Shown piece after piece: positions 54,758 through 64,000 of a stretch of 64,000 nucleotides of DNA. The translations under genes were made by a program, and so were the position numbers. Each line of letters opens with the position of its first letter. Positions within the stretch are counted from its first letter, which is position 1. Under the pieces are notes generated by a model. The model did no database searches. It was not told the DNA's origin and was given only the letters and a program-made list of their open reading frames with translations. Source of the DNA: Brachypterus glaber (Eukaryota > Arthropoda > Insecta > Coleoptera > Kateretidae); contig OY294051.1 of the NCBI GenBank assembly GCA_958510825.1, forward strand, positions 30,135,667-30,199,666, in the 5' to 3' direction.

Positions 54758-55870
54758 ACACAGAAAAAAAGTATATCTTGAATCAAAGCAAAACTATCTT
54801 CAACCAAGGCCGCCATGGCTTTCGATATGTTCAATGCCATAACTGTCTTGGATCAAGTCCGCCGTGATCTTGGCATTTGAGGCCCTAGATTTAAGGACAT
54901 TTCCTTAAATCAAAGCCACTTAAACCATTTATTTAAGATCATATTATCTTAAACCAAGTCTGTAATTATCTTGATTCAAGATAATATTATCTTTATCTAA
55001 GATCATATTATCTTACACCAAGTCTTGGTTTAAGATAATATAATCTTGAATGAAGAGAATTATAATCTTGATTTAAGATTATGATTCTCTTGATTCAAGA
55101 TCATATTATCTTAAACCAAGACTTGGTGTAAGATAAAGACCCTACAGCCAGGTTCCAGAGTTAATAGAATGGTAAATATTTAAAAAAAATTCCCACACAT
55201 GTATAATATTATTTCGCACGCCTATGAAATATGATACTTTCTTACTCTGTTAATCGTGTGAAATTTGGTTTCATAGGTGGTCGTATGAAAAAGCACTTGT
55301 TTTTGAAGAAAAACTTGTTGCAACGCCATTGCAAAAATGGCGCTTATAAGTATAAATTATTTAAAGCTACTCACCCGTGAATTTTTTAAGTAAATTTGAA
55401 AATCCCCATCGTTTGAGGGTAACAGATACAAATTCGTCCATTTTAAAGCAGATAAAAACAATGATACACCATTAAAGACAACTGACGACAAAAACAAAAA
55501 ACAAACCTAACTTCTCTCCCGCGCATATCTTGAACTACTACGCAAATTGTCTGCCAGCCAACAATAACAACGGGCGAGTCTACTGTATATCTACGTGGGG
55601 TGAGGCCGGCAAACTCTTTACTGTAAGACAACAGGGGCTTTGAGTCAAGATAATAACTCTCTGTTACTATTTTAAATGTCATGCATTTAAGGAAAAAATC
55701 CTTGACACAAGGATTTTTCTACCAAGAGAATAATTAAAGGAAACCAAAATCACAGATAATCTTAAACCGAGGATACATGATCTTAAAAGAAGATTATTAC
55801 CTCGATTTAAAATAATATAAATCCATGATAATTTATTATCTTCTGCCGAGATTACCTTTTTTTCTGTGTT
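54758..55870. mobile_element. low-complexity element with ACACAGAAAAAAA ends and a gene-like centre
   Basis: ACACAGAAAAAAAGTA at the left and TACCTTTTTTTCTGTGT at the right are inverted. Both outer parts (54770-55140 and 55630-55860) consist of endless variants of AAGATAATATTATCTT and ATCTTAAACCAAGTC. The centre (about 55150-55630) is quite different: GC-richer, with what looks like a promoter, start codon and first exon on the minus strand. The element may have captured host or transposon sequence. Confidence 0.6.
55375..55490 (-). CDS. apparent first exon: initiator, start codon, SAM-like N-terminus, splice donor
   Basis: On the minus strand an initiator-like GTCGTCAGTTGTC (about 55476-55488) is followed by ATG at 55441 and 22 codons including LKRWGFSNLLKKF. 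The exon then meets GTGAGT at 55374, and reading on gives a stop at once. The peptide resembles the first helices of SAM domains found at the N-terminus of many insect proteins, where a Trp-Gly-Leu/Phe motif precedes a Leu-rich helix. No second exon is visible before the element ends. Confidence 0.45.
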
Positions 55871-56509
55871 TAATTTCCGATTTCCATAAAAATCTATTTC
55901 TTTTATTTAATTTAAAGAGCGTTAACCCCACAGTTTAACACATTAAGTGTAATTGTTAAATTAAGTAAAGTAAATAAAGTTATTTTAATAGATCATCAGA
56001 TCAAGCGTTTTTAAAACTCATTAACACGTTGTAAAGCCGGTTTATAACTTCCAGAAGTGTTGAAATGACAAAATAATTAATCCTACTATTATCTTAGTAT
56101 AATCCTCGTTTAGAGCGGAAAACGTTATAAAAGTTAGCAGCCCATCATTTCTTAATCATAATATTTTCAAAACAAGATGGAACATATGCAATGCTTTGTT
56201 TTTCATAGTATACTCCTCTCAGTGGATAAAATATTGTGTCTTTCTCGTTATTGGAAAGGGACGTTTGCTTTAAAGCTTTAATTTTATTATATAATTTTTT
56301 CTTGTACTTTTTTAAAAAGTTTTTTTTCTCAGGAATTTTGAATTTATAAAATATTTATTGGTTTTAGAATTTGCCTTACGCTATATCCCTTAATAATAAT
56401 TTATAATAAGTCTATAGACCTTTAGCAAATTTATCTAGGTTTATATCAAACCAAAAGTTTGGTACAAGCAGAAATTAAATCTGTTAAAAAAAATGTTGAA
56501 TACCCCATT
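55871..56509. other. no gene seen
   Basis: AT-rich sequence without recognisable features. Confidence 0.5.
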
Positions 56510-56755
56510 AGGGAACGTTTAAGTATTACGTAACGCAAAATGTACCAAAATTCATACACTTCATACCTCGGTTCCCGCGTTATTCAAGGCTGTAGAGATT
56601 TCATATTTTGGCTACCCCACCTAACACACCCCCTATTAGGGGGGTAGCCAAAATATGAAATCTCTATAATCTATAATAATTATAATGCGAGAACCGGGGT
56701 ATGAAGTGTATGAATTTTGGTACAATTTGCGTTACGTAATAATTGAACGTTCCCT
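56510..56755. mobile_element. foldback MITE with AGGGAACGTT ends
   Basis: AGGGAACGTTTAAGTATTAC at the left mirrors the right end (GTAATAATTGAACGTTCCCT). ACTTCATACCTCGGTTCCCG and TGGCTACCCC are repeated in inverse orientation around a centre near 56630, so almost the whole element is one hairpin. Confidence 0.85.
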
Positions 56756-56969
56756 TAGCTAACCAAAATTTTTTTGCTGAGGGCACTGGAGTGATCTAAA
56801 ATGATGACTTAAAAAATTACCTAAATTGGGGGAATTTAAGTAATTTAGCATTTTTTTGCAAGCAAACTTAATTCCAGCTTGTGTAAAACTAGTTGGTTTA
56901 ATATAAACCTAGACAAATTTGTTCCATCCCACAGTGTTAAGATTTAGTAGCAATAGCGCCCACGCTTTA

Positions 56970-57605
56970 ATCCTTATTATACTATTCACAGCGCCTGCAC
57001 TAGAATAGTATTATACGGTAGTTTAGAATTTTCAAAAATCGCCAAAAAAAGTCCTAGACAAAAAATTCTTGGATACAAATGTGTTTCATTAGATTCAATA
57101 AGAAACCTTTTTTATGTCCGTCCGTATGTCCGTCTCTCCGATGTCACGTTTTTTGTCGACATGATAACTCAAGAACAAATAATCTGAACGACTCGAAATT
57201 CACAGGAAAAATCAAGTTCTGTGAGTGGATCCATCAACATCCAAAAACAAAAAAGTTATGGGAGGTAACTTTTTCAGGAAAAATTACTTTTATTATAAGG
57301 ATCAATTCTACCAATGTTGAAAGTAATTCCACCAAAAACAAAGAAGTTATAGGGGTTTAATTTTTTTAAAGAAAGAAAAAATTCAATTTTCGCAAAAGGA
57401 AAACTAAAAAAAGAAAAACTGAATAAAAAAAATTCATAAATTTTTCGTTTTTCGCAAAATAAAATAACCAATTTTTTTAAGCTTTTTTGAACTTGTTTCT
57501 TGAAAAAAATGTTTGCAAGTATTTGGGAAAATGCAATATAACATTTAAGTACTGTGAATAGTATGTAATGGAATGCGTAGCATTACATATCTTCACAGCT
57601 TGTTT
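56970..57605 (-). repeat. dispersed repeat family R1, copy e (best preserved)
   Basis: It runs from TTATACTATTCACAGCGCCT through GTTTAGAATTTTCAAAAATC, TCCGTCCGTATGTCCGTC, GATAACTCAAGAACAAATAA and GGAAAAATCAAGTTCTGTGA to TGCGTAGCATTACATATCTT and CACAGCTTGTTT. Within it, AGTTATRGGGG-type segments recur. Confidence 0.75.
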
Positions 57606-58970
57606 TATCCTCGTACTCTTCTACCTTTTTTGAAGTACGAAACTTATACGCGTACCTATATTAAGATCAGTCTCGGCCATTTAAAGATTTTATCTCAGAT
57701 TTGATCAAATTTGCATTTATAATGTATGATTTTATGCATTTTGATAGATCTGAATAAATTTGTAGGAGTTCGATTGGTAGTAGTAGTAGAGTACAAAGGC
57801 ACAACAGTTTTTTAATAACACGTGCCATGTACATTATTAGGTGTACTCTTCACAGCCTTATTATATGCTTAAAATAGTTCTAAAGGTACACTCAATGTTT
57901 CAAAATGCTTAATACTGGTCAAAAATTATTGTACCAAAATACTGGTAATCGAATTTTAAATTTTGATTAAAGGGGTCATCCTTTAAATAAGGTGCGGTTA
58001 ATAAGTGAGAACAACACCTCGCCGTGCTGACTGCGCATACGTCGTAGGGGGTTGACCGTTTTTCAATATGTATATTATTTTAAATAAATACCAATTTTTA
58101 CAAAAACAAAACAACAAGCAGGCGCAAAACCCACGTTAACGTAAACCAACATCCCCCATTAAAAAGAAAAACACCAAACAACAAAAAAACAAAACAAACT
58201 CGCGGTGCAGTTCTTACTATTTAGCCGCTTGTCTTTAGATAAGTTCGGAAAAATTTTGCAATTTTCACCCCCACTTCCTCCATGTAACGCTTCATTATGG
58301 TAAGACTTACCCCCTATGAAAACGTAACACTAGCAGCCAAATCAAAAGGATTATTTTTGGTAAAACCCGGGGCGGGGTAAGGGGATGGTTAAAAACTACC
58401 GTACTTTTTTATTTTTTTAATTTAAATATATCAACTACTAAAATCAATCCTGGAGCTGTCCGTCAAAAATTTGATTGAATTAAACATGTTAGACCTGTAT
58501 AAATTTTTCTTTTCTTGTGGGTGAATTATTTTTCATTTTCGCTTCAATGTTAAGTTAACTTGTATTATAAGTGTATTTATTTAAAATTCTATATTTTATT
58601 TATTATTTTAGGCATTTTATAAACAATCAGCCAGAATATCCTCATTTAAAAACATAGGAAACAGCTAATAAAACAAACAAATGCTATTTCCATGTCAACT
58701 ACGACCTTCCCCGTGAATTAATTCATTTGTTTTGCATCAGCTGTGACCAAAACAGTTGACGATGTGGTAAGGCAAATAGTCCGGTAGAATAATGTCCATT
58801 AATTCAAAGAACTGAAGAAAGAATTTTTCATTCTACATATGTTCCAGCCTGGAACTTCCAGAAAGGTTACATTTTTTGGGGTAGAGTACAGTAGTAAAAA
58901 ATTCTTCTTGTCTCTTTGATAAACAATACACTGAGAACTCGTTACCGAAGTAAATACTGAACGTTTTTGC
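57606..58970. other. no gene seen
   Basis: AACGTAAACCAACATCCCCC near 58138 matches half of the hairpin at 39203-39241. Nothing else is recognised. Confidence 0.45.
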
Positions 58971-60408
58971 ATATCGTCTTGTAAATTTCGGGACGTCGTA
59001 TCTCAAAAAAGACAACTTTACAGGAATGAGAAATAACTCTTTTTCGCATTATTCATAGGTTAAAAATGTACTTTTTTAATATAAACTTAATACATTTTTA
59101 ATGATTAACTTACCTTAAATCATTTTATTGTGTATAAAATAAATAAATACAAATAAAAACCTAATGTTTATAGATACGAGCTTTGAAACATTATTAGCGG
59201 AACGCACCTCTTGCATCGCATGCGCAGTGTTATTCAAACTGTCATTTTGCCAAGGTTGATTCAAACACCGATCAGCTGATCGGTGGATTCATAGAACAAA
59301 ATAAAGAATTGTATTAAGAATAATTATTTCAAACTTATTGGTGTTAATACTGTTTCTTTAACACCTTACTGTTTCTTTAACACCTAAGTATTCTATGAAT
59401 TTAATTGTTTTACCATTATTTATGTGAAAAATCTGTGTAAGAAATGAGTGTGAATTTTTGTACTGCAAAAACGACTAGGTATTATAAGGAATAATAATAA
59501 TGTAAGTTGCCAGAAACTGTTAAATATTTGTTTCCTCTCATTAAATGTTAATTAATCTGTTTTTTTTTGCAAACCTTCGAATTACATAAAGGCCCTAAGA
59601 CCCTTTTATTCCTTAATTCGTAACCCACGTTTTCTCCCTTGACCACACTTTTTGAATAGTATGAATGACCAGTTTCTCTAGCTTTTCTTTTTTTATGGGC
59701 TTCCCATTCATTTTTATTGCCGTTGTATTTTCTGGACCTTTTTTTGTGTTGAAGCCCGGAACTTTCATCCAAAAGGTATGAACTGATGCCTGATTTTCCT
59801 TAAAGTCATCAAAATCGTACTCGTATTCACTTAAATAATCACATTCAGATAAATCCGATAAATCTAATGAAACGTGCTGACGAAACTTAATAGGTTTAAA
59901 TAAACCATCTCTTTCATCAAAATAATTATTGTTATCCTCATATTTTATGACATCATGAGGTTTTTTTTACAAATTCACCCGTATATTCGTTTAAAATGCT
60001 AATTTCGGCCATAACTAAAAGCAAATTAATTTAAAAATATATAGTTAATATAACAAGTAACAATATTTACCATTAATTCGCTTTTTAAAGTAAAATTTTA
60101 ACTTTAAACATTTAAACTTCACAAATTTTTATAACATGGGCATAAGATGTCAAAAAAGCGTCGCCGTATGCAAAAGGTCCGTTCCAAGTCAGTTAACTAG
60201 ATTTAAGAGATACGAGGTTTTAAAATTTATTAATCTGTAATCATCTAAGATACGACGTTACTATTTTGCTTATATTTTTGTTATTTAAAAAAAATAGCAG
60301 GTGAAACTTATTTTTTAGATGTAAATTAATAATATAAAGCGTTTAAATCCAAAATCTCAAAATCGAAAAAAATTGAGATACGACGTCCTGAAATTTACAA
60401 GACGATAT
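58971..60408. mobile_element. TIR DNA transposon, long copy of family T1
   Basis: The same inverted ends (ATATCGTCTTGTAAATTTC) as the copy at 2464-3272, with which it shares both flanking parts, including the palindrome CACCGATCAGCTGATCGGTG at 59266-59285. Relative to that copy it has about 670 bp of extra interior (59315-59984) holding coding sequence on the minus strand, but lacks about 46 bp near 59175. Target-site duplication is unclear. Confidence 0.8.
59548..59955 (-). pseudogene. fragment of the T1 transposon's own coding region
   Basis: On the minus strand an acidic frame (DVIKYEDNNNYFDERDGLFK, then SEYEYDFDDF) runs from about 59950 to 59790. After a frame change near 59780 comes a basic stretch, KRSRKYNGNKNEWEAHKKRK, followed by ARETGHSYYSKS and a CNSKVCKK cysteine pair, ending at 59548. 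The order of acidic N-terminus, basic segment, G-x-S-Y motif and cysteines resembles the start of a family of long uncharacterised insect proteins that I believe to be transposon-encoded. That match is from memory and unverified. Confidence 0.5.
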
Positions 60409-62088
60409 ATGGAATCCCAGGAAAGTTTAGTAAACATTCAGTGGTTGTTACAGTTACCAGAACTATAACAACGATAGGTATTACTGTAACAACCACACGG
60501 TGTTCTAGAAGAACTTTTAAATGACATGACAACTTCCATTTTTTTTTTCTTTTTGGAATTTGTTATATGAGCTCTAATTAAAAAAATAAGACCAACATTT
60601 TAAAAATCGTTAGAGCCGTTTGTGAAAAAAATCTGTTTTTTAGCAAATATCTTTGATATTTCACGCTAACATACTCGGTTTGCCCTCGATGTCTCGGATT
60701 TTAACCAAACTTGGCATAGTGGTACCACTATGGTACCTAAGCACACCATCCAAAATTTTTTTAAAACGGTCCATCCGTTCACTATAGGGGGTGTCCCACC
60801 AAGTTCTTGAAATAGCTTATCTCCGTTATTTGAAAAGGTATTCAAATTTGCAAAAAATGGCATTAAATCAAAGTCAAAGAAGATTTTACTGACTTATTCA
60901 AAACCGCCTCTTGCTTACCCAACCCCTTGAAACTACCCCCAACTTCTGTTTTTCAAATAGCACCCCCTAATTCTTATTAAAGACTATGAAAGTGAACTTT
61001 ATTCTGAATTCAACCATTTATTATAAGTGGTATCTTAGATTTTAAGGGGCTCTAAATAACAATTATTATTTATTAATAGAAGGGTGGTATTTAAAACAAA
61101 ATTGCGGGTAGTTCCAGGAGACTGGGTTGTTATGAGTTGGTTTTGAATATATTAATCAACTTTCTTTTGGGTACAATTTAACGTAAGTTTTTGGAAAATT
61201 TTCTGGTTAAATTTAAAATGAAATGTGCTTTTATATTCTTTAGTAAAATAGGGAAGTGCTATTTAAAAAACTAGTTGGAGGTGGTTCCAAGAGGGTGGGT
61301 TAATAAGGGGTAGTTTTTTATATGTCAGTAAATTCTACTTTGACTCCAATTTAATTTTATTTTTTTTTAACTTTTTTTATTTTATAATAATGGAGATATA
61401 GCCCCGTCTAAAACCTGGTGGGACATTATTATTACTAAATAATAATCGTTATTGGAAGCCCCTTAAAAGATACTATTTATAATACATGGTTTAATTCAAA
61501 ATGAAATGTAATTTCATATTCTTAGATAAAAATGGGGTGGGAGGTGTTATTTGAAAATCAGAGGGAGTGAGTAAGCAATGGAGGGGGGGTTAAATAAGTC
61601 AATAAAATCTTTTTTGCCTCCCATTTAACGCTAATTATTACAAAAAAATTACCTTTTCAAATAAGGGAGATATAACTTGTCAAGAACCTGTTTGGTGGAC
61701 ACACGGTATAGTGAGGGGATGGACAGTTTTGAAAAAAATTTGGATGGAGTGCTTAGGTTTTAAAGTCACCATGCCAAGTTTGGTCAAAATCCGAGACATC
61801 GAGGGCAAACCGAGTATGTTAGCGTGAAATATCCCAGATATTTTCTAAAAAACACATTTAAATATTTTTTTCAAAAACGGCTCTAACGATTTTTAAAATT
61901 TTGTTCTTATTTTTTTAATCAGAGCTCATATAACAAATTCCAAAAAGAAAAAAAAATGGAAGTTGCCATGTTATTTAAAAGTTCTTCTAGAACAGCGTGA
62001 CCAGTGAATGTTTACTAAACTTTCGTGGGGTTCCATGTATGCAAAAACTTTTAGTATTTACTACGGTTACGAATTCTTGACAGTTTTC
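60409..62088. mobile_element. large foldback element, arms over 500 bp
   Basis: ATGGAATCCCAGGAAAGTTT at the left mirrors the right end (AAACTTTCGTGGGGTTCCAT). The arms share long segments: GAACTTTTAAATGACATGAC, ATTTGTTATATGAGCTCTAA, CATACTCGGTTTGCCCTCGA, GATGTCTCGGATTTTAACCA and CTTTGACTTTGAT-type words. The centre holds blocks beginning GGTNTTATTTGAAAA that themselves repeat. It starts at the exact end of transposon T1. A reduced relative is at 41889-42103. Confidence 0.8.
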
Positions 62089-62699
62089 CGTAGATTGCAA
62101 CATTTTTAAATTTTTGAAAAGCGCTAGCTTATAGCAATTGTTTGAACGTTTATCTGGTGCTCCGACGTTGCAAGATTTTGCCCAAAACATTATAATTTTA
62201 ATTATTTTTCTCTAAATTTGGTTAAAAGTTAAACTTTTGCCTCATGATGAAAATTCCAGTCAAAAATACTTCTTCGTTTCTTGGACTATGACGGTGTGGT
62301 TTAGCAGAGGAAATTTTAATGCACGTATGTTGTAATTTTAATTACATACCCATTATCATTGTGATTTAAGTCACTGACTCATAAATATTTTAAACGAAAA
62401 TTTAATTTAAAAACCACAATACAAAAATTATATTTAAGCCGTAGTTCTTTTGGTAATGAGACAAGTTAAGTCGGCGAAAATAAAATTAGCATTAAACTTG
62501 ATCACTGATCCAAATTAAGTTACAACCTCGGTAAAACCTTTTTTTTTTTGTTTCAGAAAGAACAAAAAGAAAGGTTTAACTTTACTTAAGAAGAATCTTG
62601 AGAGTTGCTAATAAATGCATTAAATTTTAACAGTCTCTGGATTTGGGGAGTTTTTATCTAGAGAACTGATAAGATTGAAATGCAAGATGCCTAGTTGCT
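62089..62699. other. no gene seen
   Basis: AT-rich sequence without recognisable features. Confidence 0.5.
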
Positions 62700-63116
62700 A
62701 CACTGATAAAAATATTTGTAAGAATATTGTCAACGTTAAGCTATGTAAGTTTTCCAGAACATATTCTGTATAATTTCGTAATAAGTTATGTGAAATAACA
62801 TTTTACAGAACATATTCTGTGAGAATTTATGTGAAATAAAATTTTACGGAATATATTCTGTAAAAAATTATGTAAAATAAAATTTTACAGAACATATTCT
62901 GTAAAAATCACTTAACGATGGCAATATTCTTACCTACGTTATGTTCTGTGAATAAAATACGCCAAAAATTACATAAAAGTTATGTGAAACTTAAAAAATA
63001 CATAACAAGTTATGTGAAGATACATAATATATTATGCAAATTTTAAAAATATAGCAATAAGTTCTGTGAAATTTTACATAACCTATTGTGTGATTGTGTG
63101 ATTTTTGTCTGTGTTG
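62700..63116. mobile_element. low-complexity element with ACACTGATAAAAA ends and tandem units
   Basis: It starts ACACTGATAAAAATATTT and ends ATTTTTGTCTGTGTT. At 62770-62910 a unit of about 50 bp (TTATGTGAAATAAAATTTTA, CAGAACATATTCTGTAAAAA) is repeated three times. ACAGAACATATTCTGT is nearly palindromic, so the interior is made of short palindromes in tandem. Confidence 0.65.
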
Positions 63117-63129
63117 GGCTCCCATCATT

Positions 63130-63462
63130 ACACTGAAAAAAAGGATCCTTTGCGGTAATGGCATATGAAATTAGGTCAAATGCTTCGCACTCTTGAATAC
63201 GTTCAAAAGCGCCTTCTCTTAGCATTAAAATATAATTCACTTGCCAAGATATTTCTGATTCTTTAACTTAAAATTCTTTGATCTTGGGTGAAATGCAATT
63301 TGTCTTGTCTCAAAAGAAAAATTTTTGGGCCAAAGTATTTAAAATTATTTAATCTTTAACAATCTTAAAACAAGATAAATGGTTTTTGCCTCAATTGCGC
63401 CAGGTCCAAGAGAATTTTAAAAATATTTCAAAAGCGACACTTTTCTTGGGACAAGATAAATA
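63130..63462. other. element edge with a protein-like scrap
   Basis: ACACTGAAAAAAAGGATCC at 63130 looks like another member of the ACACTGA-ended class. On the minus strand, 63140-63260 reads SEISWQVNYILMLREGAFER and IQECEAFDLISYAITAKDPF, whose composition looks like real protein, but I cannot name it. Beyond it are CAAGATAA-rich low-complexity words. Confidence 0.3.
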
Positions 63463-63925
63463 CTTTTATTATTCCATCAATCTATTTTCTAATCATCGTA
63501 CAGAGTGATATTGGTAGACTGACAGTTTCGGGCTACTGGCCCTCTTCAGTATCAAGAGTCAACTCTGCACGCTGATTAAGAAAACGGTTTTAGACTTTAT
63601 TCGCAAAAGGAATATAGCCATTAGATTGATGTAGGCTTGTGCGCCATCTATTGCTAGATGTAGACAACTACTCATACCTCTCCTAGTCTGGAGACTTTGA
63701 ATGGTAGCAAGTTGAAGACTTGTGTGTCTCAAGCACATAGTACCACTAACGAGTGGTTAGGCGTAGAATTATTAAGGACAGAAATTTTTAATTTTAAACA
63801 GTAGCCCGAAACTGTCAGTCTACCAATATCACTCTGTACGATGATTAGAAAATAGATTGATGGAATAATAAATTAATATTTTTATAATTTTGTTTAAAAT
63901 TAAAAATTTCTGTCCTTAATAAATA
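63463..63925. mobile_element. two interlocked inverted repeats
   Basis: TTATTATTCCATCAATCTAT through GACTGACAGTTTCGGGCTAC (63463-63536) is matched by an almost perfect inverted copy at about 63800-63871. A second inverted pair, TTATTAAGGACAGAAATTTT (63766) and AAAATTTCTGTCCTTAATAA (63902), overlaps the first. The centre has no coding potential. Confidence 0.8.
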
Positions 63926-64000
63926 CTTTTGTTTGAAGATACACATTTTTTAAGCTAAAAGAAAAACTGCCAAGAGTGTTGACTACTTTGAGCCAAGAAC

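Noticed and set aside
1..64000. CRISPR array or bacterial operon
   Set aside because: No regularly spaced identical repeats with unique spacers and no prokaryotic gene organisation. The introns and SINEs show animal nuclear DNA.

Overview
This is AT-rich animal nuclear DNA, almost certainly from an insect. It has GT-AG introns, arthropod-type initiator motifs (TCAGT), mariner-type transposases, tRNA-derived SINEs and a subito-like kinesin-6. The very dense load of short DNA transposons would fit a repeat-rich beetle genome, but nothing here fixes the order. One run of 200 Ns (13126-13325) shows that it is a scaffold.

Only two substantial genes are visible. The first (6936-11239) is a three-exon gene for a Polinton/Maverick/adintovirus-type protein-primed family B DNA polymerase. 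It has an OTU-like N-terminal region, a Cys-rich zinc-binding stretch, a proofreading exonuclease, an inserted Vsr-like region and a palm, and it is broken by a single reading-frame change just before palm motif C. Its 3' part is repeated almost identically at 12029-13125, running into the N gap, and the second copy carries the same break. Just upstream are one exon of a DM9-repeat protein (6001-6213), a perfect 20-bp inverted repeat and a duplicated upstream block. The second gene (43575-45941) is an intact kinesin-6 motor, uninterrupted by introns.

Nearly everything else is transposon-derived. By region: 1-5.9 kb, dispersed repeats, a TIR transposon copy, a microsatellite and a MITE; 5.9-13.3 kb, the DM9 exon and the polymerase; 13.5-25 kb, SINEs, TIR elements and foldbacks; 25-31 kb, a rearranged mariner-type element, two LTR pieces and a MITE family with 8-bp target duplications, one copy of which was split by a solo LTR; 31-43 kb, a textbook SINE insertion, foldback elements and a LINE 3' end; 43-46 kb, the kinesin; 46-64 kb, more repeats, a decayed mariner, a pogo-like element, a low-complexity element that contains what looks like a captured first exon, and a TIR transposon whose longer copy keeps a fragment of coding sequence lost from the short copy at 2.5 kb.

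The genes do not form a pathway. The value of the window lies in the endogenous polymerase gene and in a layered record of insertions whose relative ages can be read from nesting and target-site duplications. All similarity calls are from reading the sequence, with no database search.
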